Assembly: GCF_009807095.1 (NCBI RefSeq)
Contig: NZ_WUCC01000013.1
Span: forward strand, 21,694-85,693
Direction: 5' to 3'
Source of the DNA: Rathayibacter sp. VKM Ac-2754
GTDB taxonomy: Bacteria > Actinomycetota > Actinomycetes > Actinomycetales > Microbacteriaceae
Length of the DNA: 64,000 bases
Shown: positions 56,558 to 64,000 of the stretch, piece after piece
How the letters are laid out: each line of letters begins with the position of its first letter
Position numbering within the stretch: position 1 is the stretch's first letter
The notes under the pieces: generated by a model
Seen by the model: the letters and a program-made list of their open reading frames with translations, nothing else
What the model was told of the DNA's origin: nothing
Database searches by the model: none
Position numbers and translations under genes: made by a program

Positions 56558-56635
56558 CACTTCTCCTCCACTTCGCACGGGGTGGCCCGGCTGTCAACAA
56601 GCCCGCCCGTTCCGTGAGCGGTCTTCGCGGCTCGT

Positions 56636-56641
56636 TACGCT
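56636..56641 (+). promoter_or_regulatory. -10 element of leaderless transcript
   Basis: TACGCT, then 6 nt, then the ATG at 56648. Confidence 0.5.
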
Positions 56642-56647
56642 GATCCG

Positions 56648-57898
56648 ATGGTGAGCGTGCGACGGCGGCGGAACGCTCTCACGGGTCTCGTCGCGATCGC
56701 AGCCCTGCTCCTGACCGGATGCGCCCTCGACTCCCCGCGGAGCGACTTCTCCCGCAGCTTCGGTGGCGACGAGGCCGTCGCGGACCTGGAGCTCTCGACG
56801 GTCGACAACATGCCGTTCACGGGCGGCGTGAGCGCCGAGGTGTCCGTGCGCGACGACGTCTCCGACCCGGACCTGCTGGCCCTGGTCGACCGGCTGAGCG
56901 CCTTCGCGGCCGCGCGCCCGGCGGACAAGGTGCGCATCGTGGTCGTCGCGAAGGACCTCACGCTGCCCGTCTCCCGGGACTCCGATCTGGCCGGCAGGAC
57001 GACGGTGGCCGCGATCGAGCTGCGCGACGACGACCGGGTGGCGTCGGTCGCGCTGACGCCCGCTGACGACGACGACCGGGTGTCGGGTGCGAGCCTCATC
57101 CTCAGCGCGGAGGCGGACGCCGTCGCGGCGTTCACGCTGGCGGAGGACGCTCCCCGGGTGCTCGGCGAGGCTGCGGCGCCGTACGTCACAGTGCAGAGCC
57201 GGGATCGCGCGACGCTCGTCCGCGGAGTCCCGGGACCCTGGCTGGACGACGCCGAGCGCATGTGGACGGCCGTCTCGGGCGCTGTGGCCGCGACGGCCTT
57301 CCGGGCCGAGCCGGGCCGTCTCGAGGTGTCGCTGGCGGGCGAGGACTCGCTCGCGCCGGCCGCGCTCGCCGCAGCAGAGGCTCCGGAGGATCTGGTCGTG
57401 GTGTTCTCGAGCCCTCGCGTCGCCCTCGGCGCCGGTGCCACCGGCGATCCCGTCCGCGCTCTGCTCGCCGCGCTGCCCGCGGAGCCGTCTGCCGCCGTCG
57501 GCTCCGTCTGGACGGACGACGATCGCGCAGTGTTCGCCGTGGACTCGGTGGACGGGGCCCGCCTCGTCGCCTCGGCGGTGTCGGGACGACCGGAGTCGGG
57601 GGTGTTCTCGACCGTCTCGGTCACCGTGCGGAGCGCGGGTTCGCTCACTCTCGACGTCAGGTCCGCGCCGCCGGCCCTGAGCGCCGATGTCGAGGCCGCC
57701 GCGGTGCTGCTCGCAGACCCCCGGATCGCGTCTGTGGTCGGCTCGGATCGGTCGGTGACCGTGACCGTCGCGGGGGACCCGAGCGATGCCGATCTCGAGA
57801 GCCTGATGCCGGCCGCCCGGCGTCTCGCGGGCGAGACTGCGCGCGTCTGCGTGAACCGCGCCGCCGGCACGGGCGAGTGCGAGGCGGCGGAGCGCTGA
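56648..57898 (+). CDS. Lipoprotein, hypothetical
   Basis: A 416-residue secreted lipoprotein. The basic n-region MVSVRRRRNALTG, a hydrophobic core and LLTGC lipobox are seen. The mature region has several related 60-90-residue alpha/beta units (for example TVDNMPFTGGVSAEVSVRDDVSDPDLLALVDRLSAFAAARPADKVRIVV and LVSVTVRSAGSLTLDVRSAPPALSADVEAAAVLLADP), suggesting internal repetition. No enzyme motif was recognised. A similar lipoprotein type is common in Microbacteriaceae. Function unknown. Confidence 0.8.
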   Translation: MVSVRRRRNALTGLVAIAALLLTGCALDSPRSDFSRSFGGDEAVADLELSTVDNMPFTGGVSAEVSVRDDVSDPDLLALVDRLSAFAAARPADKVRIVVVAKDLTLPVSRDSDLAGRTTVAAIELRDDDRVASVALTPADDDDRVSGASLILSAEADAVAAFTLAEDAPRVLGEAAAPYVTVQSRDRATLVRGVPGPWLDDAERMWTAVSGAVAATAFRAEPGRLEVSLAGEDSLAPAALAAAEAPEDLVVVFSSPRVALGAGATGDPVRALLAALPAEPSAAVGSVWTDDDRAVFAVDSVDGARLVASAVSGRPESGVFSTVSVTVRSAGSLTLDVRSAPPALSADVEAAAVLLADPRIASVVGSDRSVTVTVAGDPSDADLESLMPAARRLAGETARVCVNRAAGTGECEAAER

Positions 57899-58024
57899 CC
57901 GGCCTGAGGAGCCGAGCCGATCGCCACCGAGTCGCTGTCGCGTCTGCGGTGCGGACGTGGCGTGCTCAGAACCGATCGGGTCGAAGAGGTGTCTGATCGC
58001 AGAGTCGTTCGCGCCGGCACCGCA

Positions 58025-58049
58025 TTCAGAACGTATTCTGAACTATGCT
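58025..58049 (+). promoter_or_regulatory. Operator and leaderless promoter of the second TA pair
   Basis: The inverted repeat TTCAGAACGTATTCTGAA (58025-58042) lies immediately before the -10 TATGCT (58044-58049), which is 6 nt from the ATG. It is a likely antitoxin autorepression site. Confidence 0.7.
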
Positions 58050-58055
58050 GAGACG

Positions 58056-58511
58056 ATGGTCGCCACCAAGCCCGCCCGCTCCTTCCAGTCGTCCGAGTTG
58101 AGTCGGAATCCCCGCGAGGTCTTCGCCGCCGCCGATGAGCATCCGATCGATGTCACTCGCCGAGACGGCGACGACCTCGTGCTGATGTCCAAGCGCGAGG
58201 CGGAGTCGCGCGAGCAGCTCCTCGAACTCGCCGCACAGCTGATCGCCGTCTCGACGGACGACCGGGGCAGCCTCGGCGACCGGATGGCGCACGTCTTCCC
58301 GTGGATGCTCGCCCTCACCACGGAGGACAGGGAGTCGTGCGCCACCCAGCTCCTCGCGGCGGCGCGGGCATCCTTCGCCACGGGTCAGGCTCACCTCGCG
58401 GTCGCCGAGACGATCTCCTGGAGGGAGACGGCGACGGCTCTCGCCGCCGGGCTCGGCACGACTCGGGTCGACTGGCTCGAGGGCAACGGCGTCGTCGTCG
58501 AACGACCCTGA
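58056..58511 (+). CDS. Phd-type antitoxin, long form
   Basis: A 151-residue protein. The N-terminal 55 residues (ARSFQSSELSRNPREVFAAADEHPIDVTRRDGDDLVLMSKREAESREQLL) are the Phd/YefM DNA-binding fold. The long C-terminal helical half (residues about 60-151) is unlike classic short antitoxins. The ATG is defined by the leaderless promoter. It is followed 2 nt later by a candidate toxin, so it forms an intact TA pair. Confidence 0.82.
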   Translation: MVATKPARSFQSSELSRNPREVFAAADEHPIDVTRRDGDDLVLMSKREAESREQLLELAAQLIAVSTDDRGSLGDRMAHVFPWMLALTTEDRESCATQLLAAARASFATGQAHLAVAETISWRETATALAAGLGTTRVDWLEGNGVVVERP

Positions 58512-58513
58512 GC

Positions 58514-58855
58514 GTGGCGAAGAACGACCGGGTCGATCGGCCGCTCAAGAAGAACGAGTACGAGATCCGCTTCGCCTCGGTGCAGGCGCAGAAGGGCTGG
58601 ACCGATCTGCGCGCGACGTCACGGAACGCACTGGCCGACGCCTGGGACTTTCTCGTCCGCACGCCGACGCAGACGACTCCGACGAACTACCGCCTGAGGG
58701 GCGAACTGGCGACGGTGACCCGCGCCGGCAGCACCCACGACCGCTGGCAGCACAAGCCGACCCAGCACGGCGATGCCCGGATCTGGTTCTTCGTGAGCGA
58801 GCAGGTCGTGTACCTCGAGCAGGTGCACACCCATCACCCGAACGCGACGAAGTGA
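58514..58855 (+). CDS. Predicted RelE-like toxin
   Basis: A 113-residue protein, EYEIRFASVQAQKGWTDLRATSRNALADAWDFLVRTPTQ...NYRLRGELATV...WQHKPTQHGDARIWFFVSEQVVYLEQVHTHHPNATK. The beta-alpha layout and the C-terminal V.THHPN.TK resemble RelE-superfamily mRNA interferases. The family is widespread in actinobacteria but usually unnamed. The GTG start is 2 nt after the antitoxin stop. Toxicity is inferred from context. Confidence 0.7.
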   Translation: MAKNDRVDRPLKKNEYEIRFASVQAQKGWTDLRATSRNALADAWDFLVRTPTQTTPTNYRLRGELATVTRAGSTHDRWQHKPTQHGDARIWFFVSEQVVYLEQVHTHHPNATK

Positions 58856-59100
58856 GACTCGAGGCAGTCCCCAGTGCCGCACTCGGGTCTCTCGCCGCCG
58901 AGGAGGCCTCGCCGTGGGCCGTCGTCGTCGCCGGCCGGTGAGGTCGCGGGTCCGATTCGGGCTGGTCTGCATCGACGGGCGACGGGATGTCGGAACGGCT
59001 CGAGGCGGCGTGGGTCGAGCGTCAGCGGCGGGCGGATGCCGGCGATCATCGGAATAGCCAGACGCTGGTGGCATCGGTCGCCAGGACCGCCGTGGCCCGA

Positions 59101-60819
59101 TCAGAAGTAGCGCGAGAGATACTCTCGCAATGGTCCGTCGCAGACGTACACGTAGGTCCCGCGGATCCCGCGCGTCAGCAGCACCGTGTAGATGTTGCGG
59201 ACGTAGGCGAGAAGATCCTCGTCGGTGTACGTGATGCCGAGCTTCGGGTTGTTCTCGCGCCCCTTCTTGTCGTGGTAGTTCGCGCGGTCGAAGACGATGC
59301 GGTGCTGGACAGGGTCGTAGCGCAGGTCGCGTCCGATCACGACTCCGGCGTAGTTGAGGTCGTAGCCCTGCACGGTGTGGATCGAGCCGACCTCGTCGAT
59401 CGCCCCGGGGGAGTTGATCCAGTCGCGCTGGGTCCGATTCCAGCGCAGCGACAGGCCGTCGATCTCGATGTCGAAGGCGTCCTTCGGCTTCCGGGTGATC
59501 CACTTCCAGGCGTACCCGGCGACGAGTCGCGCGAGGCCGTGCTCCTGCTCTCGGAGCAGCAGCTCCCTGCGCAGCTCGGCGAGGTCCTCGAAGAAGCGCA
59601 GGTCGTAGGAGCCGAAGTCCTCGCGGTGCTCGGGCGGGGCGTCGGACAGCGTCGCGCGCACGTACCCGACGTAGTCCTTGTCCGCCGCGATGCGCATCTG
59701 CGAGCGGAGGGGGTACACGCGACCACTCGCCGACGCCTCCGCGAGGAGGCGCCCTGTGACGGCAGCAGGGAGGTCCATCGGTCGGACGGTCTGCGCCGTG
59801 TCGAGCATCAGGATCGTGTGCTTGCTGCGGGCGCGGATCCAGTCGAGTTGCGTGTACTCGAGGGAGTCCTGTCCGAACAGTGCCCGGTTGATGTCGGCGA
59901 ACTTCTTGTTCAAGGGGCCGGACGGCTGATTCGCCCGCTGACTCAGACGGTGGGCCTCGTCGACCAGGAGGAGGTCGAAGGGCTCCTCGCTCTGCCCGAC
60001 ATCGAAAGGCGTGAGCACGAGGTCCTTGCTCAAGCCCGGCGTCAGCGTGAAGACCCGTGCGATCGAGCCGCGCAGCGACTGCTGCGGCACCACGAGTCCG
60101 ACGCGAAGCGTCGACAGCAGCTCCGCGTGACCGGGGGTGAAGAAGTCGCTGAAGACGGAGTCGCTGTCCAGCGGCTCCTCCGGATCGTGCCGGCGGATGT
60201 CCTGCAGGAGTTTCAGCAGGTAGATCGCGACGACGGTCTTGCCAGTCCCCGGGTCTCCCTGCACGACGACCGTGCTCGGCTGCCCGGACTCCAGATCCGC
60301 GAACAAGCCCTCGAGGATGTCCTCGACGGCGATGGCCTGGTCGTGGTTGAGCGCTTTGAACGGCGACAGCTTGAAGAGATCGCTGTTGACGATCTCCGGA
60401 AGCGTCCGCTGGAAGAGATGCTCCTCGGTGCGCAGGACCTCGAAGACCTCGTCGAACGTCCGACGATAGGACTCGCGGTCGAAGTAGTCGGCGTCGGTGA
60501 TCCCCGCGTTGTGGTTCAGGACCGTCAACCGGCCCTCGCCCGACAGCATCCGCAGGAGGAACGACTCGAGGTCGAGGCAGGCGGACTTGTTGAAGGTGTC
60601 GTCGAGGACGACCCGCACGCGCTCCAGCCGACTCTTCTCAGGAGAGTCCAGGTGCTGGCGTAGCCGTCCCTCTGCGTTGAGGGACTCGCCGACGTAGACC
60701 TCCGTCGCGCTGTCGAGGACGTAGACGACGGGCCAGTTGCGGTGCCGCGGGTCGGCGGCTCCCCAGACCCGGACCTGGTCGGAGTCGAAGGGCAGGCGCT
60801 CGAGGCTAAAGCCGGTCAT
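59101..60819 (-). CDS. GIY-YIG nuclease fused to DUF2075 helicase (Schlafen-group-3-like)
   Basis: A 572-residue fusion. Residues about 28-110 form a GIY-YIG-like nuclease: VVYVLDSATEVYVGES (the paired Tyr-Val motif), Arg52/Arg54 and Glu85 in CLDLESFLLR. Residues about 150-560 form a DUF2075 superfamily-1-like helicase with Walker A GDPGTGKT (188-195), Walker B LLLVDEAH (to 290) and a late motif GSIHTVQGYDLNYAGVVIG. It follows the mazG-like gene with a 14-bp overlap. DUF2075 helicases occur in defence islands. Role in anti-phage defence is inferred. Confidence 0.88.
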   Translation of the reverse strand: MTGFSLERLPFDSDQVRVWGAADPRHRNWPVVYVLDSATEVYVGESLNAEGRLRQHLDSPEKSRLERVRVVLDDTFNKSACLDLESFLLRMLSGEGRLTVLNHNAGITDADYFDRESYRRTFDEVFEVLRTEEHLFQRTLPEIVNSDLFKLSPFKALNHDQAIAVEDILEGLFADLESGQPSTVVVQGDPGTGKTVVAIYLLKLLQDIRRHDPEEPLDSDSVFSDFFTPGHAELLSTLRVGLVVPQQSLRGSIARVFTLTPGLSKDLVLTPFDVGQSEEPFDLLLVDEAHRLSQRANQPSGPLNKKFADINRALFGQDSLEYTQLDWIRARSKHTILMLDTAQTVRPMDLPAAVTGRLLAEASASGRVYPLRSQMRIAADKDYVGYVRATLSDAPPEHREDFGSYDLRFFEDLAELRRELLLREQEHGLARLVAGYAWKWITRKPKDAFDIEIDGLSLRWNRTQRDWINSPGAIDEVGSIHTVQGYDLNYAGVVIGRDLRYDPVQHRIVFDRANYHDKKGRENNPKLGITYTDEDLLAYVRNIYTVLLTRGIRGTYVYVCDGPLREYLSRYF

Positions 60820-61123
60820 ACTTCTCGCTCCGACCCCGTGCCTTGTCGACGGGGTACTTCTCCCGCGTCGTGCGGAGTTTCGCGAGGACGATCTCGTCCG
60901 CGTCGACTCCGAGGCGGTCGGCGAGCAGGAGGCAGTAGGTCAGCACGTCCGCGAGCTCTTCCACCGCCGCGGGGAGGTCGCCCTCGCCCCACTGGAAGCA
61001 CTCGAGCAGTTCGCCGGACTCGATGCTGATGCTCTTCGCGAGGTTCTCAGGAGTGTGGAACTGCGACCAGTCGCGCTCCCGCACGAACTCGCGGAGAGCG
61101 TCGAGGACGTCGTCATCGGGCAT
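60806..61123 (-). CDS. MazG-like nucleotide pyrophosphohydrolase
   Basis: A 105-residue all-alpha NTP pyrophosphatase. The metal motif is ExxE (Glu35, Glu38) with ExxD (Glu56, Asp59) in ESGELLECFQW...VEELADVLTYCLLLADRLG. The conserved DWSQFHTPENLAKSI and KYPVDKARG frame it, as in the RS21-C6/MazG-like group. It would hydrolyse dNTPs such as dCTP. TAGGTT (61136-61131) 7 nt upstream fixes the ATG at 61123 and a leaderless mRNA. It forms an operon with the GIY-YIG/DUF2075 gene. Confidence 0.9.
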   Translation of the reverse strand: MPDDDVLDALREFVRERDWSQFHTPENLAKSISIESGELLECFQWGEGDLPAAVEELADVLTYCLLLADRLGVDADEIVLAKLRTTREKYPVDKARGRSEKYDRL

Positions 61124-61130
61124 GGACGCC

Positions 61131-61136
61131 AACCTA
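61131..61136 (-). promoter_or_regulatory. -10 element of the mazG-like operon
   Basis: TAGGTT on the minus strand, 7 nt before the ATG at 61123; leaderless. Confidence 0.5.
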
Positions 61137-61333
61137 CAGCGCACCCGCCTTCGAACCGTTCGGCGTTCCCGGTCAGGACGACCGGACGATTCCGCTTCGG
61201 CTCGAGCACCCAGGCGCTCCGGCCGATGTCGGCCGCCCTCCCCGCCGCCCCGCGGCGAGCCATGCCACGATGAACCTGTACATCACTCAGGAACCCGCCT
61301 CCCGCGGGTTCGGAGCAAGGGGGAATCTCGTCC

Positions 61334-62842
61334 ATGCAATCTGATCTGCTCTGGATCGTCATCGCCGGCATCGCGGTCGGCGTCGTGCTGCTGCTCGCCG
61401 TCATCGGCTTCTTCATCTTCCGGGCCTGGTACCAGGTGCCGCAGGCCGACGAGGCGATCGTGATCGTCGGTAAGAAGCAGAAGGGCGATGACGGGCTGAC
61501 GTCCAACATGACCGTCATCACCGGTGGTGGAGCGTTCGTCAACAAGCTGACCCAGCGCTCCGACCGCATCTCGCTGCGGTCGCGGCAGATCAAGATGGAG
61601 CCGGTCGCGCAGACCAAGAACGGCGTGACGATCCACCTCGCCGGCGTCGCCCTCGTCAAGATCGGCTCGACGGCCGACCAGGTGCGCGCCGCCGCCGAGC
61701 GTTTCGCCTCGCAGGACCAGTCGATCGACGTCTTCACGACGGAGCAGCTGGAGGGCGCCCTCCGCGGCGTCGTCGCGAAGCTCAGCGTCGAGGAGGTCAT
61801 GCAGGACCGGCAGAAGCTCGGCGACGAGATCGCCGAGGGCATCAAGGGCGACCTGCTCGCCCAGGGCCTCGTCCTCGACTCCTTCGCCATCCAGGGCGTC
61901 ACCGATCGCAACGGCTACATCGAGGCGCTCGGCGCGCAGGAGATCGAGCGCGTCCGGCGCGAGGCCGACGTCGCCCGGATCAACGCGGCCCGCGAGGTGA
62001 AGGCCCGTCAGCTCGCCACCGACGAGGCGAACCTGATCGAGCAGACCGCCTACGACAAGAACACCGCCGCCGCCAAGTCCGAGGTCGGCCGGGCGAACGC
62101 CGAGGCCGAGCAGGCCGAGAACCTGGCCCGCGCCGAGCGCGAGCAGGCCGTCCTCGTGCAGCGCGCCGAGAACCGGCAGGCCGAGCTCGACGCCGACGTC
62201 AAGCGCGTCGCCGATGCCGAGAAGTACCGTCGCCAGACCGAGGCCGATGCCGATGCCTACGGGCGCGAGAAGAAGGCCTCGACCGACCGCCAGGTCGCGC
62301 AGCAGGTGTCCGACGCCGAGGCCTACGCCGTCCAGCGCCAGGCAGAGGCCCGTCAGGCGTCGGCCGCAGCCGAGGCGGCAGCCCTGAGTGCACGCGCTGA
62401 GGCGGAGGCCCACGCGCTGCGCGCCAAGGCCGGCGCCGAGGCCGAGGCCCTGCGTGCCAACGCCACCGCCGAGGCGGAGGCCATCCGGGCCAAGGGCGAG
62501 GCGAGCGCGGCCGCGATCCAGGCCGAGGCGGAGGCGCTCCGCGAGAACCAGGAGGCGATCCTGGGTCGCGAGCTCATCGGGCAGCTCCCGTCGCTGATGG
62601 CCGAGTTCGCGAAGGGCTACCAGAACGTCGGCACCGTCACGCTGATCGGAGGCGACACCGCCGGCACCCACATCGCTCGCGAGCAGGCGGCGAGCCTCGC
62701 GGCCACGTTCGACAGCGTCAAGTCGGCGACCGGAGTCGATCTCGGAGCGATCCTGCAGGGCCAGGCCTTCGGCCGCGGCGTGGCAGCGGCCTCCGCGGCG
62801 CCGGAGCCCGCCGACCCCACCGTCATCCCCTCGACGAGCTGA
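61334..62842 (+). CDS. Flotillin-like SPFH/Band 7 protein
   Basis: A 502-residue protein. One N-terminal membrane helix (LLWIVIAGIAVGVVLLLAVIGFFIF) is followed by an SPFH domain (ADEAIVIVGKK...GALRGVVAKLSVEEVMQDRQKLGDEIAEGIKGDL). Residues about 215-425 form a long alanine/glutamate-rich coiled coil with repeated EAEA/RAKAEA units. The C-terminal helix and Ala/Pro-rich tail resemble bacterial flotillin (FloT/YuaG). It organises functional membrane microdomains; specific partners are unknown. It is divergent from the mazG-like operon, with about 210 bp between. Confidence 0.93.
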   Translation: MQSDLLWIVIAGIAVGVVLLLAVIGFFIFRAWYQVPQADEAIVIVGKKQKGDDGLTSNMTVITGGGAFVNKLTQRSDRISLRSRQIKMEPVAQTKNGVTIHLAGVALVKIGSTADQVRAAAERFASQDQSIDVFTTEQLEGALRGVVAKLSVEEVMQDRQKLGDEIAEGIKGDLLAQGLVLDSFAIQGVTDRNGYIEALGAQEIERVRREADVARINAAREVKARQLATDEANLIEQTAYDKNTAAAKSEVGRANAEAEQAENLARAEREQAVLVQRAENRQAELDADVKRVADAEKYRRQTEADADAYGREKKASTDRQVAQQVSDAEAYAVQRQAEARQASAAAEAAALSARAEAEAHALRAKAGAEAEALRANATAEAEAIRAKGEASAAAIQAEAEALRENQEAILGRELIGQLPSLMAEFAKGYQNVGTVTLIGGDTAGTHIAREQAASLAATFDSVKSATGVDLGAILQGQAFGRGVAAASAAPEPADPTVIPSTS

Positions 62843-62939
62843 CGACCGGAGGCCTCCCCGGCGACCGGGTCGGGGCGTTCACGGATGCCCTCCGTGATCG
62901 CCTCGACCCGCGCCTCAGATTCCGTATTACGATGAAGCC

Positions 62940-63197
62940 ATGAGTGGTGAAGAGACCATCAACGGCGTCCCCGTGACCGAGGAGCAGATCGCAGCCTGGG
63001 CGGCGGAGGCCGAGAGGGGCTTCGACGTCGACGCCCTCAAGAAGCGCGGGCGAGGTCGTCCGGGTCGCGGCGCGGAGGCGTCTCAGGTCGTCACCGTCCG
63101 GCTCACTGCCGAGGAGCTCGCCGCCCTCGACAAGCGCGCCGCGCGTGAGCAGAAGAGCCGGTCCGACGTCATCCGGGACGCGATCGCGGCTGCATGA
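62940..63197 (+). CDS. Ribbon-helix-helix (CopG-type) antitoxin
   Basis: An 85-residue protein. The C-terminal half VVTVRLTAEELAALDKRAAREQKSRSDVIRDAIAAA is a classic RHH domain. The N-terminal half (TINGVPVTEEQIAAWAAEAERGFDVDALKKRGRGRPGRG) is a flexible/toxin-binding tail. TACGAT (62928-62933) lies 6 nt before the ATG, so the mRNA is leaderless. It overlaps the next gene by ATGA. Confidence 0.88.
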   Translation: MSGEETINGVPVTEEQIAAWAAEAERGFDVDALKKRGRGRPGRGAEASQVVTVRLTAEELAALDKRAAREQKSRSDVIRDAIAAA

Positions 63198-63433
63198 ATG
63201 TTCACCCGTCTGCGCTGAAGCACGGGATAGCTGCTGTCGATGCGACGCGGGCGGCGACATTCGCGCTGTGGATCGAGGATCTCGACGACGAATCACCAGC
63301 GCGTCAGTTGCGTCTCGGGTTCGATTCGAGAGGTCGCCTCCTGGAGACGGTCGTTCTGATCTTCGACAGCGGCGACGAACTCGTCATCCACGCCATGAAG
63401 GCGCGCCCGAACATGATCGACCTCCTGCCCTGA
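63194..63433 (+). CDS. BrnT-like toxin candidate
   Basis: A 79-residue protein: VHPSALKHGIAAVDATRAATFALWIEDLDDESPARQLRLGFDSRGRLLETVVLIFDSGDELVIHAMKARPNMIDLLP. The HPSALKHG opening and the C-terminal IHAMKARP are typical of actinobacterial proteins paired with RHH antitoxins and related to the BrnT/RelE fold. It overlaps the antitoxin by 4 nt. Toxin activity is inferred from family and pairing. Confidence 0.72.
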   Translation: MNVHPSALKHGIAAVDATRAATFALWIEDLDDESPARQLRLGFDSRGRLLETVVLIFDSGDELVIHAMKARPNMIDLLP

Positions 63434-63449
63434 GTCGGCTCGCGCTCCC

Positions 63450-63917
63450 TCACCCGAGCTCCTTGCGCATCTGCACGGCCGTCGTCTCGTAGCCGAGCGA
63501 CTCGTAGAGGCCCCGCGCGGTCGTGTTGAAGCCGAAGACGTTCAGCGCGAGAGCGCGGCCTCCGCGAGAGGACACGTGCTCCTCCGCCAGCAGCATCGCC
63601 GCGCGACCGAGGCCGCGCCCGCGCTCGGGGGCGTCGACCTGGACGTCCCACACCCAGAAGACGCCCTCGAGGTCGCTGGGGTGCGGGCCCAGCCAGATCG
63701 TGCCCACGGGCCGGTCGCCGTCGAGGATCGTGAGGACGTCGTGCCCGGGCGCCGGGACTCCCTCGGGGAAGTACTTCTCGTAGGAGACGTCGGCGTTGCG
63801 AGTCGCCGCGGACTCGTCATCGCCCGCGCGGATCCGATCGGCGATGTAGGCGGCGCGCTGCGTCCGCATCCAGACGGCGAGAGCGGAGGCGGACAGGGGC
63901 GAGAGCGAGACGGTCAC
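63450..63917 (-). CDS. GNAT-family acetyltransferase
   Basis: A GNAT protein. The acetyl-CoA motif A is VDAPERGRGLGRAAMLLAEEHV, and motif B is LALNVFGFNTTARGLYESLGYE. The GTG at 63917 gives VTVSLSPLSASALAVW, the usual family N-terminus; in-frame starts at 63953 and 63974 are possible, so the start is uncertain. Substrate unknown. It is convergent with the TA pair. Confidence 0.85.
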   Translation of the reverse strand: MTVSLSPLSASALAVWMRTQRAAYIADRIRAGDDESAATRNADVSYEKYFPEGVPAPGHDVLTILDGDRPVGTIWLGPHPSDLEGVFWVWDVQVDAPERGRGLGRAAMLLAEEHVSSRGGRALALNVFGFNTTARGLYESLGYETTAVQMRKELG

Positions 63918-64000
63918 CCCACCACGCTCGCACGCTCCACGCAGGTCCGCCATCAGGCGCCGCAACAGGTCCATCCGTCACAGACGGCCCGTCCACGCGA

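Overview
The window is very GC-rich, with GTG starts common, short intergenic gaps and 4-nt ATGA/GTGA gene overlaps. Two features point to an actinomycete: the gene order serA...leuB-(ilvE)-FAH...gltX and an otsA-otsB pair. The protein sequences and the small genome style suggest Microbacteriaceae. The genus cannot be fixed from sequence alone.

Layout. (1) 1-6.5 kb: a carbohydrate/aromatic utilisation operon with a truncated sugar ABC permease, a 16-codon mini-ORF, a LacI-type sensor lacking its DNA-binding domain, a ROK regulator, a two-domain VOC protein, an aldo/keto reductase, a tautomerase and a GH1 beta-glucosidase. (2) 6.5-20.5 kb: housekeeping and stress genes: a lipoprotein, an IMPase/HisN phosphatase, tRNA-Lys, an MscS channel, a MerR-controlled aldo/keto reductase, a GH15 glucoamylase/trehalase, a divergent glucose-6-phosphate dehydrogenase, an ArsB/NhaD-type transporter, otsAB and a SnoaL-like lipoprotein. 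(3) 20.62-21.90 kb: an intact IS30-family element with a GGA target duplication, inserted about 80 bp upstream of ilvD. (4) 22-37.3 kb: a branched-chain amino acid/serine supercluster (ilvD, ilvB, ilvN, ilvC, serA, leuB, ilvE, FAH), interspersed with an SGNH hydrolase, membrane proteins, a PhzF protein, palindromic repeats and a TetR/MFS pair.

(5) 37.5-53.6 kb: a segment lying between FAH and gltX, genes that are normally close neighbours in actinobacteria. It starts with a RecQ-like helicase and then holds a heptose locus: gmhA, gmhB, two bifunctional hldE-like genes, three GT9 transferases, two GT4-like transferases, an ALDH, an SDR, a DUF2795 protein and a sigma-B/F-type sigma factor. No recognisable HldD epimerase is present. 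The divergent transcription units carry repeated sigma-F-like promoter motifs (GTTT/GTCT-N15-16-GGGTAC), so the locus looks like a stress-sigma-controlled heptose glycoconjugate system in a Gram-positive. A Phd antitoxin next to a RelE toxin killed by an amber codon sits inside it.

(6) 53.9-57.9 kb: gltX, a TrxR-like flavoprotein, tRNA-Gln and a lipoprotein. (7) 58-63.4 kb: a small defence-like island with an apparently intact Phd/RelE-like pair, a MazG-like pyrophosphohydrolase overlapping a GIY-YIG/DUF2075 helicase, a flotillin, and a ribbon-helix-helix/BrnT-like pair. A GNAT acetyltransferase closes the window.

A recurring feature is the leaderless promoter: a TANNNT hexamer followed by 6-7 nt and then the start codon. 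It occurs at twelve or more genes and was used here to choose several starts.
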